DNA from: an uncultured Cellvibrionales bacterium
GTDB taxonomy: Bacteria > Pseudomonadota > Gammaproteobacteria > Pseudomonadales > Cellvibrionaceae
Length of the DNA: 34,043 bases
Assembly (NCBI GenBank): GCA_913020115.1
Contig: CAJWBQ010000043.1
Coordinates: 1-34,043 of the forward strand
Direction: 5' to 3'
The notes below the pieces were generated by a model. It worked only from the letters and a program-made list of their open reading frames with translations. It had not been told where the DNA came from and made no database searches. Numbering within the stretch: position 1 is the stretch's first letter; the number at the start of each line of letters is the position of its first letter. Below are positions 16,218 to 24,161 of the stretch, one piece after another. The position numbers and the translations under genes were made by a program.

Positions 16218-17450
16218 TTAGGACGCTTCGCCCAAAGCCGTTTGCGGTTTATAAAAATACAAAACCAACCATGCAAGGCTTGTAAGGCATAAGCCTGCGC
16301 CTAATACTCCACGGCTTAAGTCGTCTAAGTGAATCTGCAAAACAAGAAAGACAGGCCAGCTGGCCAATAGGCGAATGCCTTCACTTTTAATATTTTGGCC
16401 TTGCAGTAGCATAGCGCCCACAATTAAGGGCGCGCTTAAGAAGCACCAGGCAATTAGGTTCCAGGCAGTGTTCAGCTGGCTGTTTTCCAAAAGAAAAATA
16501 GTGCCCGTGAGCCCTGATATTACCAGTAACATGAAAGCGTACCTTCCCTGAGCACTTCCGTAGCTTGGGTCAAATTTTTCAAATTTTGACAGGTCGGTTT
16601 TAGTCATGGGTCTTGAAATTGTCAGGTCTTCAGGTCGCCAGCCGGTGGGCATAAACCAGATGCGCAGCTTGTCTCTCCAGCTCGTTGTGTGCCATGCGTC
16701 TGAGGCCAGCGAGCGCCATACCTGTAGATTTGCGACAATTGGGTTTAGGCTGTGCAGTGGCCGACGTACCCCGTAAATTATTTCTTCCTCGTCCACTTCT
16801 TCAGCGAAAGTGCCAAATAAGCGATCCCAGATAATAAACACACCGCCATGATTTTTGTCTATGTAGCGGGCGTTCTGGGCGTGGTGCACTCGGTGGTGAG
16901 AGGGCGTAACCATCACCCATTCTATGGGGCCCAGCTTGTTAATGTGACGGGTGTGTACCCAAAATTGGTAGATCAGATTCCAAGCGCCACACACTAGCCA
17001 AGTTTCCAGTGGCGCCCCCAACAGGAAGGCCGGTACCGCAAATATCCAAACAAAGAGCGAAGAGCTGGTTTGACGTAAGGCTGTGGTGAGGTTGTAGTCT
17101 TCACTGGAGTGATGAATGGAATGGCCCGCCCAGAGAAAGTTGATCTCATGGCGAAAGCGGTGTGACCAATAATACACAAAATCAAAAAGCACAAACATGC
17201 CCACATAAACCCAGGGATTACTGCCGTCCCAAGTGTTTAGTGACCAAGGGCTCACCAGTGTGTGCACTACCCATGTGCCCAAGCTGAAGGTAATGAGCCC
17301 AGATGTTTTACTCATTATGCCCAGTGCTAGGCTGCCAAAAGCATCATTCATACGGTAATAATGCGTTTTTCGGCGACGATCGACCGCAAGTTCCATCAAT
17401 ATACAGAGAAGGAAGGCGGGTGCGGCAAATAGGGTAATGTCAGAATCCAT
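16218..17450 (-). CDS. Second sterol desaturase family membrane hydroxylase, paralogue of the one at 1722-2972
   Basis: 410 residues with the same three histidine boxes: H97-RFR-H101, H110-SI-HH114 and H186-RV-HH190, as well as HTRHINKLG. It shares much with the first hydroxylase: SEDYNLTTALRQT, QFWVHTRHI, HAQNARYIDKNHGG, IIWDRLFGTFAEE and GWRPED, followed by a similar C-terminal membrane domain. It probably hydroxylates a lipid or sterol-like compound in the inner membrane with O2 and two irons. The start is supported by AGAGG eight nt upstream on the minus strand. It is convergent with the deiodinase-like gene, with only 12 nt between the stops, and divergent from the peptide ABC operon. 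The two copies are too different to be a recent duplication. Confidence 0.88.
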   Translation of the reverse strand: MDSDITLFAAPAFLLCILMELAVDRRRKTHYYRMNDAFGSLALGIMSKTSGLITFSLGTWVVHTLVSPWSLNTWDGSNPWVYVGMFVLFDFVYYWSHRFRHEINFLWAGHSIHHSSEDYNLTTALRQTSSSLFVWIFAVPAFLLGAPLETWLVCGAWNLIYQFWVHTRHINKLGPIEWVMVTPSHHRVHHAQNARYIDKNHGGVFIIWDRLFGTFAEEVDEEEIIYGVRRPLHSLNPIVANLQVWRSLASDAWHTTSWRDKLRIWFMPTGWRPEDLTISRPMTKTDLSKFEKFDPSYGSAQGRYAFMLLVISGLTGTIFLLENSQLNTAWNLIAWCFLSAPLIVGAMLLQGQNIKSEGIRLLASWPVFLVLQIHLDDLSRGVLGAGLCLTSLAWLVLYFYKPQTALGEAS

Positions 17451-17777
17451 GAAATGGGCCTCTAATTGTGACTGCTCAGTCTTAATTAGTCATAAGCTTG
17501 TATCGCAGGCTACCGCAATGGCTCCGGCGATACCAGCACCGGAGATAGAAAAATATTAAAAAAATCACTGAGGGTTTGAGCACTTGTTTCGTCTATGAGG
17601 TCATATTAGATAGTTGAGCGAGCAAACTGTTTGGTGCGGCCAAGCATTGTTGCATTGTTTAAATAAGGGGCACGCAGTAAACTCGCTACTGTCTTACATT
17701 TTAATAATAAAGCCTTACTCCAGCCTGCCCTAAGGGCATTGCGCTATAAAATGGCCTAAAAAAATCAAGGTATTCCT
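17451..17777. other. Divergent intergenic region between hydroxylase 2 and the peptide ABC operon
   Basis: 327 nt with no ORF I can support. It holds a 6-bp hairpin CTCCGG/CCGGAG (17522-17544), a palindrome TGCCCT-A-AGGGCA (17726-17738) and a -10-like TATAAA (17745-17750) with no good -35. AAGG at 17769-17772 precedes the ATG of the binding protein gene. Promoters for both directions should be here. Confidence 0.5.
17726..17738. promoter_or_regulatory. Palindrome in front of the peptide ABC operon, possible operator
   Basis: TGCCCT and AGGGCA arms around a single A, six nt upstream of a TATAAA box and about 40 nt before the start codon. Position fits an operator overlapping the promoter; no known regulator site was recognised. 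Confidence 0.35.
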
Positions 17778-19496
17778 ATGAAGCTAATCACGGTATTTCC
17801 ATTATTACTGGCGGCGGTTTTAACCCTGTCAGCGTGTAGTGATGGCGGTTCTACGCCAACTGCAGACAAAACCCCCGCAAGCGAAGCACCTAAAACCCTC
17901 ACCATCGGCCTAGCCCAATACCCTTCAACAATGCATCCGAATATTGAAACAATGGTTGCCAAGTCTTACGTTCGGGGATTTTTGGCCCGTTCAATGACCT
18001 ATTTCGACGCTGATTGGAACCTTGTATGTGGTTTGTGTGTGCAGCTACCTACGCTTGAGAATGGTTTGGCGGTACTGGAAGAAACACCTGACGGGAAACA
18101 GGGCGTTGCCGTGACCTACACCTTACCTGAAGGTGTGACTTGGGGAGACGGTACCCCCCTAACCACAGCAGATGTTGCTTTTGCCTGGGAAGTGGGCAGT
18201 GATACTAAAACCGGTTCCAACAATCTTGAAATGTACACTCGAGGTTATCAATTGGACGTGGTCGACGCGCGTACATTTACTCTACACATTAATAAGTTAA
18301 CTTTTGACTACAATCACCTAGGTGATCTGTATCCGCTGCCTAAGCATTTGGAAGCCGAGATTTTTGCGGAAGATTCATATGAGTACCGTCATCGCACCAA
18401 CTACAATGCAAACACCACCGAGCCCGGTTTATGGTGGGGCCCCTATTTAATTGCCGATACTCAGCAGGGTACTTCGGTGACTTTGAAGAAAAACCCACAC
18501 TGGTATGGCAAGGCGCCTTATTTTGATCAGGTGGTGATTCGCGCGATACAAAATACCTCAGCCATGGAAGCAAATTTGCGTTCGGGTACCATCGACATGA
18601 TTGCCGGCGAGCTGGGCATTCACCTAGACCAAGCACTAGCCTTTCAAAAGCGCCACGGCGACGAATACAACATCATTTATAAGTCAGGTTTGCACTACGA
18701 GCACATTGACCTGAATATGGAAAACCCAATTCTGCAAGATAAACGCGTTCGCAAAGCTTTGATGCACAGCATTGATCGACAGTTAATCAGCGACCTATTG
18801 TTTCAAGGGCGCCAGCCAGTCGCTCACGGCAGTGTTAACCCACTTGATACCATTTATTCAGACAACATTACCAAGTATGAGCACGACACTGCCAAGGCCA
18901 TAGCTTTTTTTGAAGCGGCAGGTTGGACAGAAATGAAAGAGGGCATCCGCTACAACGCCGCGGGAGATGCCCTGCGTTTAGAAATTATGTCGACGGCGGG
19001 TGACAAAACTCGCGAGAAAGTTGAGCAAGTATTGCAGAGTCAGTTGAAAGTGGTGGGTGTTGATTTGCGCATCCGCAATGAAGCGCCAAGAGTATTTTTT
19101 GGCCAAACTACTCGCGAGCGTAAGTTCAGTGCAATGGCTATGTTTGCCTGGATCTCGGCGCCAGAAAATGTGCCCCGTTCCACTTTGCATTCATCAGAAA
19201 TTCCCATGCCTGAAAATAACTACGCGGGCCAGAACTATTCCACCATCAATATTCCAGAGCTAGACGCCGCAATTGAAGCGCTGGAGCACGAGCTAGACAC
19301 CAGCAAGCGCCTTCCAATCTGGGAGCGCATCCAACAAATCTATTCCGATGAAGTTCCGGTAATGCCTTTGTATTTCCGCGCTAACTCTTATGTTATGCCA
19401 AAGTGGTTAAAAGGCTTGCGCCCAACTGGGCACCTGGACCAATCTTCTAATCACGCTGAATACTGGCATCGCGAAGAAGCCGGTACACAAGGATGA
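17778..19496 (+). CDS. Peptide ABC transporter substrate-binding lipoprotein (SBP family 5)
   Basis: 572 residues. The signal sequence ends in a lipobox LSAC with the lipid-bearing C20, so it is a lipoprotein held in the periplasm. The body has family 5 features: TIGLAQYPSTMHPN at the start, YTLPEGVTWGDGTPLTTADV near residue 120, DKRVRKALMHSIDR in the middle and LPIWERIQQIYSDEVPVMPL near the end. Family members capture di- and oligopeptides, nickel, opines or other solutes and hand them to a DppBC/OppBC-type channel. It is the first gene of the operon and overlaps the next by 4 nt. Two cysteines in NLVCGLCVQLP could form a disulfide. The substrate is most likely peptide, but the family is broad. 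Confidence 0.93.
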   Translation: MKLITVFPLLLAAVLTLSACSDGGSTPTADKTPASEAPKTLTIGLAQYPSTMHPNIETMVAKSYVRGFLARSMTYFDADWNLVCGLCVQLPTLENGLAVLEETPDGKQGVAVTYTLPEGVTWGDGTPLTTADVAFAWEVGSDTKTGSNNLEMYTRGYQLDVVDARTFTLHINKLTFDYNHLGDLYPLPKHLEAEIFAEDSYEYRHRTNYNANTTEPGLWWGPYLIADTQQGTSVTLKKNPHWYGKAPYFDQVVIRAIQNTSAMEANLRSGTIDMIAGELGIHLDQALAFQKRHGDEYNIIYKSGLHYEHIDLNMENPILQDKRVRKALMHSIDRQLISDLLFQGRQPVAHGSVNPLDTIYSDNITKYEHDTAKAIAFFEAAGWTEMKEGIRYNAAGDALRLEIMSTAGDKTREKVEQVLQSQLKVVGVDLRIRNEAPRVFFGQTTRERKFSAMAMFAWISAPENVPRSTLHSSEIPMPENNYAGQNYSTINIPELDAAIEALEHELDTSKRLPIWERIQQIYSDEVPVMPLYFRANSYVMPKWLKGLRPTGHLDQSSNHAEYWHREEAGTQG

Positions 19497-20491
19497 CCGA
19501 GAAGAAACACCCCTTACTCTCGGTTAAAAACCTCAGCATAGGTTTTGATACCGACGATGGTTTGGTACGAGTGGTTGAAGATGTTTCCTTTGATTTGGAA
19601 AAAGGTAAAACACTTTCGCTGGTGGGAGAGAGTGGCTGTGGTAAATCACTCACGGCCTTTGCTCTGCTGCAATTACTGCCGCCTTTTGGGCGAATTCTTT
19701 CTGGCTCTGTAGAATTTCAAGGTCAGGATTTGGCATCCTTCAGTCCTGTTGAAATGCAGGCTTTGCGCGGCAATCGTATTTCCATGATTTTCCAAGAGCC
19801 CATGACGGCGCTCAATCCGGTATTTACCATTGGTGCTCAAGTGGCCGAGTCGCTCATTCTGCACTGTGGCATGAGTAAAAAAGCCGCTTGGAACGAAGCT
19901 ATAGAGATGTTGACCGCGGTAGGTATACCCGACCCCAAATCCAGAGCGGACAATTTCCCTCACCAGCTGTCGGGCGGTATGCGCCAGCGGGTGATGATTG
20001 CTATGGCTCTAGCCTGCGAACCCGATATCTTGATTGCCGATGAGCCCACTACGGCCCTCGACGTAACGATTCAAGCGCAAATATTAGATTTAATGCACGA
20101 CCTACAAGAAAAATTCGACACCGCCATTTTGTTCATTAGTCACGACTTTGGTGTGGTGTCGCGAATGGCCGATGACATTGCCGTAATGTATGCAGGGCGT
20201 ATGATTGAACAGGGTTCGGCGGCCGATATATTACTCTCCGCTCAACACCCATACACCCGTGCACTGTTGAACACTACGCCACGCATCGACGTCAGCGTTG
20301 ATCGCTTGCCAGCCATTGAAGGCCGGGTGCCGCCACCAGGGCAGCGCCCTGAGGGTTGTTGTTTCAAGCCTCGCTGTAAAATTGCCACTGAGCAGTGCGG
20401 TAAACAGAGGCCAAGCTCCATCATTGTTAGCCCTTCCCATCGCGCAGCCTGTCACGAAGTGATGGCCGGCAGCGGAGCACAGCATGACTGA
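19493..20491 (+). CDS. Peptide ABC transporter ATPase, OppD/DppD type
   Basis: 332 residues. Walker A is GESGCGKS (45-52), Q-loop in FQEPMTALNP, signature LSGGMRQR (159-166), Walker B with catalytic E184 in IADEPTTALD, and the switch histidine in FISHDFGVVS. The C-terminal oligopeptide/dipeptide domain contains a cysteine cluster EGCCFKPRCKIATEQC and a further Cys near the end (AACHE), a layout known to hold an iron-sulfur cluster in some DppD proteins. It powers import of the solute bound by the upstream lipoprotein. Start ATG overlaps the previous stop as ATGA, and the end overlaps the next gene by 8 nt, so the genes are translationally coupled. Confidence 0.95.
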   Translation: MTEKKHPLLSVKNLSIGFDTDDGLVRVVEDVSFDLEKGKTLSLVGESGCGKSLTAFALLQLLPPFGRILSGSVEFQGQDLASFSPVEMQALRGNRISMIFQEPMTALNPVFTIGAQVAESLILHCGMSKKAAWNEAIEMLTAVGIPDPKSRADNFPHQLSGGMRQRVMIAMALACEPDILIADEPTTALDVTIQAQILDLMHDLQEKFDTAILFISHDFGVVSRMADDIAVMYAGRMIEQGSAADILLSAQHPYTRALLNTTPRIDVSVDRLPAIEGRVPPPGQRPEGCCFKPRCKIATEQCGKQRPSSIIVSPSHRAACHEVMAGSGAQHD

Positions 20492-21485
20492 TTTAAGCAA
20501 CAAAGATATTATTGTATCCACACGCCACTTAAGTAAAACCTTCAACACCAAAGTCGCTACCGAGAAAGGCTGGGAGCAGAAAACTGTGAAAGCAGTGTCT
20601 GATATCTCGCTTGATATTGTTCGGGGTGAAACCTTGGCTTTGGTGGGGGAGAGCGGCTGTGGTAAAACCACTCTAGGGCGTATTCTTTCACTGTTCTATA
20701 CGCCCACCGCCGGAGAGTTCACCATTAACGGCGAGAACGTGGTGGGTTTAAAGCGCAAGCAAATCAAACCGCTTCGCCAGCACGTGCAAATGATTTTCCA
20801 AGACCCAATGTCTTCGTTAAATCCTCGACATACAGTTGAGGGAATTCTGACGGAGCCGATGAAAATTTTTGATACGGCCAGCCCAGAAGAAAACCGAAAA
20901 AAGGCAGGTGATTTATTGGAGGCGGCAGGCTTGCCAAGGGAAGACCTGCGTAAATACCCTCACGAATTTAGCGGCGGGCAGCGTCAGCGAATTACCATTG
21001 CGCGAGCGCTGGCACTTAACCCCGCGTTCATTGTTGCCGATGAGCCTGTGTCGGCACTGGACGTATCGGTACAGAGTCAAATTTTGAATTTGATGAAAGA
21101 CCTGCGAGAAGAATTTAATTTAACCTACCTGTTTATCAGCCACGATTTAGCCGTAGTACACCATCTGGCCGATCGAGTTGCCGTTATGTACCTGGGTCGT
21201 ATTGTTGAGATCGCAAGCCGTGACAGTTTGTTTAAAAATGCAGTGCATCCTTATACGCGCGCACTATTGAGCTCAATGCCTACTATCACGCCCAACAAAG
21301 GAAAAATTGGCAAGGTTCTACAGGGAGACCCTCCCAGCCCAATTGATCCTCCTGCGGGCTGCCCCTTTAATCCTCGCTGCGCCCATGCCACCGATATTTG
21401 TCGGCAGCAGGTACCTATGTTGGAAGAGAGTCAGTATGGTGAAGCTCACCAGGTTGCCTGTCATTTGAAAGGTGAACTGATATGA
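20484..21485 (+). CDS. Peptide ABC transporter ATPase, OppF/DppF type
   Basis: 333 residues. Walker A GESGCGKT (55-62), signature FSGGQRQR, Walker B IVADEPVSALD and switch histidine in FISHDLAVVHH are complete. The C-terminal domain keeps AGCPFNPRCAHATDIC and a later VACH, again the cysteine pattern of the oligopeptide family. It forms the ATPase heterodimer with the upstream OppD-like subunit. It overlaps the previous gene by 8 nt and the next by 4 nt (ATGA). It shares its general plan with the upstream ATPase, as usual for D/F pairs. Confidence 0.95.
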   Translation: MTDLSNKDIIVSTRHLSKTFNTKVATEKGWEQKTVKAVSDISLDIVRGETLALVGESGCGKTTLGRILSLFYTPTAGEFTINGENVVGLKRKQIKPLRQHVQMIFQDPMSSLNPRHTVEGILTEPMKIFDTASPEENRKKAGDLLEAAGLPREDLRKYPHEFSGGQRQRITIARALALNPAFIVADEPVSALDVSVQSQILNLMKDLREEFNLTYLFISHDLAVVHHLADRVAVMYLGRIVEIASRDSLFKNAVHPYTRALLSSMPTITPNKGKIGKVLQGDPPSPIDPPAGCPFNPRCAHATDICRQQVPMLEESQYGEAHQVACHLKGELI

Positions 21486-22444
21486 CTCGTTTTTTGTTAA
21501 TGCGTGGCCTGCAATCCCTAGTGGTATTGGCGGTCATGTCTTTTGTTATTTATGGTTTGATTGGGCTGATGCCGGGCGACCCCATCGACTTGATGATTAG
21601 CTCAGATCCAAAGATGACCGCAGCCGACGCGGCTCGTTTGAGAACACTCTACGGTTTGGACATTCCCCTGTATGAGCGCTATTGGAATTGGTTGCTCAGT
21701 GCCCTCAGTGGTGATCTAGGTTATTCACGCTTATTTGGTCAGCCGGTGTTGGATGTTTTATTTCCGGCATTGCGCAACTCTTTAATGTTGTTAGGCACCG
21801 CGTTTTTTATGGCGGTGGTGATTGCCATTCCATTGGGCACACTAGCGGCGGCAAAGCCTCGCTCGGCCACAGACTACAGCGTTAACTTATTAGCGTTTGC
21901 GGGTATCTCCATTCCCTCATTCTGGCTTGCCTTAATGCTGATCATGTTTTTCTCCGTCACCTTAGGCTGGCTGCCCGCCGGTGGTATTGCCCCCGACGGT
22001 TCCAGCTTTTTAGAAAATTTACGCTTCATTGTTTTGCCCGCCATAACTTTGACCATAGTGAGTATTGGTAGCTATTCCCGCTACGTGCGCTCGTCCATGT
22101 TGGAAGTGCTCCGCCAGGACTACATTCGCACGGCTAAGGCCAAAGGTGCCAGCGGTCGCCGCATTGTTTGGTTGCACGGTTTACGCAATGCGATGATTCC
22201 AGTGGTGACAATTTTGGCCTTGGATTTTGGTTTTCTATTTTCGGGTGCTCTAGTAACCGAAACCATATACTCCTGGCCGGGTATGGGTAAATTGATATTT
22301 GATTCGGTGATGGGTAACGATTTTAATCTAGCCTTGGTGGCACTTTTGTTTGCAACGGCGGTGACATTGTTGGGCAACCTTTTGGCCGACTTATGTTATG
22401 CCTGGCTTGACCCCAGAATTGTTGTAGGAGGGGATGAGACATGA
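21482..22444 (+). CDS. Peptide ABC transporter permease, OppB/DppB type
   Basis: 320 residues, about six membrane segments. Recognisable parts are the start RGLQSLVVLAVMSFVIYGLI, the LRTLYGLDIPLYERYWNWL stretch before GDLGYS, and the cytoplasmic EAA loop YIRTAKAKGASGRRIVWLHG that docks on the ATPases. Together with the OppC-like subunit it forms the inner-membrane channel. The start codon overlaps the previous stop, and the gene ends with an ATGA overlap with the next. Confidence 0.95.
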   Translation: MTRFLLMRGLQSLVVLAVMSFVIYGLIGLMPGDPIDLMISSDPKMTAADAARLRTLYGLDIPLYERYWNWLLSALSGDLGYSRLFGQPVLDVLFPALRNSLMLLGTAFFMAVVIAIPLGTLAAAKPRSATDYSVNLLAFAGISIPSFWLALMLIMFFSVTLGWLPAGGIAPDGSSFLENLRFIVLPAITLTIVSIGSYSRYVRSSMLEVLRQDYIRTAKAKGASGRRIVWLHGLRNAMIPVVTILALDFGFLFSGALVTETIYSWPGMGKLIFDSVMGNDFNLALVALLFATAVTLLGNLLADLCYAWLDPRIVVGGDET

Positions 22445-23355
22445 ATACTAATAAGGTGCGTAGTAACTCGCCATTTTTACTCGCCATGCGGCGTTTCAAG
22501 AGGCATAAATTGGCCATCGCCAGCTTAGCCTTGCTGTTAACCATGATTGCAATGGTTATTCTGGCGCCCTTATTTGAGCAGCTCTTAGGTGTAGACGCAA
22601 ATCACGTAGACCTGTTCAACCAAAAAAGTGCGCCCTCAGCCGAGCACCCCTTTGGTACTGACGAATTGGGTAGAGACGTTTTGGTGCGCCTTATGTACGG
22701 CGGTCGAATTTCTCTGTTCACTGGCTTAATTGCTGCACTGGCCGCGGCTACCATTGGCACTGTGGTGGGTTTGTTTGCCGGTTACTTTGGCGGGCGCCTA
22801 GACGCCTTGTTAATGCGTTTTACCGACAGCGTTATTGCCTTACCACTATTGCCACTACTGATTGTACTGGCGGCCATTGACCTCAATAAGCTGGGCTTAC
22901 CTGCTTCGGTGGTTGAGTCGGAGATGGTGAGCTTCTATCGCATTATTATTATTGTGGCCTTAGTGGGTTGGACTACCGTTGCGCGCTTAGTGCGCGGCGC
23001 CACATTGAGCCTGAAGCAGCGCGAGTTCGTCATGGCGGCCGAAGGAGTGGGTGCCAGCCATATGCACATTATGTTTAAACACATCTTTCCGAACTTGATT
23101 TCGCCCATCATTGTTGCCGTCACGCTGTCGGTGGGTAACGTCATCTTGTTGGAGTCGGTATTGAGCTTTATGGGCTTGGGGATTCAGCCGCCCATGCCCA
23201 GTTGGGGCAATATGCTAACGAATGCCCAAGAGTTAATTTGGGACGCGCCAATGCTGGCGGTCTATCCAGGACTGCTGATTTTTGTTACGGTTATCTCGTT
23301 TAACTTTTTAGGTGACGGCTTACAGGACGCATTCGACCCCAAAGCCGAAGTTTAA
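22441..23355 (+). CDS. Peptide ABC transporter permease, OppC/DppC type
   Basis: 304 residues with about six membrane segments. Typical elements are SAEHPFGTDELGRDVLVRLM, GRISLFTGLIAALAAATIGT, the EAA loop EFVMAAEGVGASHMHIMFKH and the C-terminal NFLGDGLQDAFDPK, which is the normal end of the family. It pairs with the upstream OppB-like permease. An insertion around GLPASVVESEMVSF in a loop between membrane segments is longer than in many homologues. A pilin gene follows after 31 nt without an obvious terminator. Confidence 0.95.
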   Translation: MNTNKVRSNSPFLLAMRRFKRHKLAIASLALLLTMIAMVILAPLFEQLLGVDANHVDLFNQKSAPSAEHPFGTDELGRDVLVRLMYGGRISLFTGLIAALAAATIGTVVGLFAGYFGGRLDALLMRFTDSVIALPLLPLLIVLAAIDLNKLGLPASVVESEMVSFYRIIIIVALVGWTTVARLVRGATLSLKQREFVMAAEGVGASHMHIMFKHIFPNLISPIIVAVTLSVGNVILLESVLSFMGLGIQPPMPSWGNMLTNAQELIWDAPMLAVYPGLLIFVTVISFNFLGDGLQDAFDPKAEV

Positions 23356-23386
23356 AATCAACAAATCGCATAGGCTTGGGGGCTGT

Positions 23387-23848
23387 ATGAAAGAGAATAT
23401 CAAAGGTTTTACCTTGATTGAATTAATCGCGGTTATCACCATATTGGGTATTCTCGCCGCAATTGCAGTACCAAAGTTTATCAGCATTCAAACCGAAGCT
23501 CGTGAATCGGTGTTAGAGGGCGTTCAGGGCACCATGTTGGGAGCTGCTAATTTGGTTTATGCCAAGGCGCTGATTCAAAAACTGGACAAACTGGCCACCG
23601 CCAGCGTCGATACATCGGGCAATGGTACGGGCGATACCGCCACGGCCTATGGTTACCCTACAACGGCCAGCATTGTCAGTAGAATTAACATCCAAAGCAA
23701 TGAGCTGATTACCGATGCCGCTAACGGTGTCGTAGGCTACAGCCTAGACGGCGTGGCGGGTATAGACGCCACCTGCCGAGTGACTTACGGCAGCGCAACT
23801 CTGTTAAGTGGCTGGCCTACAGTGACCGTATCGTCTGGCGGTTGCTAG
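23387..23848 (+). CDS. Type IV pilin-like protein, MSHA pilin (MshA) type
   Basis: 153 residues. The prepilin leader MKENIKG is followed by FTLIELIAVITILGILAAIA, so cleavage is expected after G7 with F8 as the methylated first residue and E12 as the conserved +5 glutamate. The stretch LEGVQGTMLGAANLVYAKAL and the C-terminal cysteine pair (TCRVTYG ... SSGGC, a likely disulfide) resemble MshA pilins. The start at 23387 is fixed by the leader and by GGGGG at 23378-23382; an upstream ATG at 23312 would bury the leader inside the permease overlap. No other pilus gene is near, so the assembly machinery must be elsewhere. It is 31 nt after the permease and ends at the terminator at 23867. Confidence 0.88.
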   Translation: MKENIKGFTLIELIAVITILGILAAIAVPKFISIQTEARESVLEGVQGTMLGAANLVYAKALIQKLDKLATASVDTSGNGTGDTATAYGYPTTASIVSRINIQSNELITDAANGVVGYSLDGVAGIDATCRVTYGSATLLSGWPTVTVSSGGC

Positions 23849-23866
23849 AAACTACCCACTCAGAAG

Positions 23867-23900
23867 AAGGCTTTGTGCTTATGGCACAAGGCCTTTTTTT
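23867..23900 (+). terminator. Rho-independent terminator after the pilin gene
   Basis: AAGGCTTTGTGC and GCACAAGGCCTT form a 12-bp stem with one G-U and a 5-nt loop, running into seven T (23894-23900). It ends the ABC transporter/pilin transcript. Confidence 0.9.
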
Positions 23901-23989
23901 ATGTCTGCGCCAAAATTCAAAACTTCTGCACCAAGGTCAATTCCGCTTTATTTCACTCTAGTTTTCTAGCCCTGAACACAATGGTCTAA

Positions 23990-24007
23990 AAGGGCTTAAT
24001 AGCCCTT
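23990..24007. repeat. Inverted repeat upstream of the TonB receptor gene
   Basis: AAGGGCT and AGCCCTT arms around TAAT, about 155 nt before the receptor start. It is not followed by a T run. It could be an operator or an incidental hairpin. Confidence 0.4.
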
Positions 24008-24151
24008 AAGCTCTATACGCCCATATTGTGTGCTTATGTTCAAAGTTCATTTATATTTCAATGGCCGTGAGCTATTGGGTCTATTCTCCAATTAACACAG
24101 GCGAAATAATGATAATTCTAAAATGGCAAACCTTGGTATTGCCGTTATTCT

Positions 24152-24155
24152 GGAG
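24152..24155 (+). promoter_or_regulatory. Shine-Dalgarno deciding the TonB receptor start
   Basis: GGAG is six nt before ATG 24162 and nine before ATG 24165. The earlier in-frame ATG at 24123 has no such site. Confidence 0.6.
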
Positions 24156-24161
24156 CAAATC

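Noticed and set aside
23312..23386. Upstream ATG that would add 25 residues to the pilin.
   Set aside because: It would put the prepilin leader inside the protein and overlaps the permease gene; ATG 23387 gives a standard short leader with a ribosome binding site.
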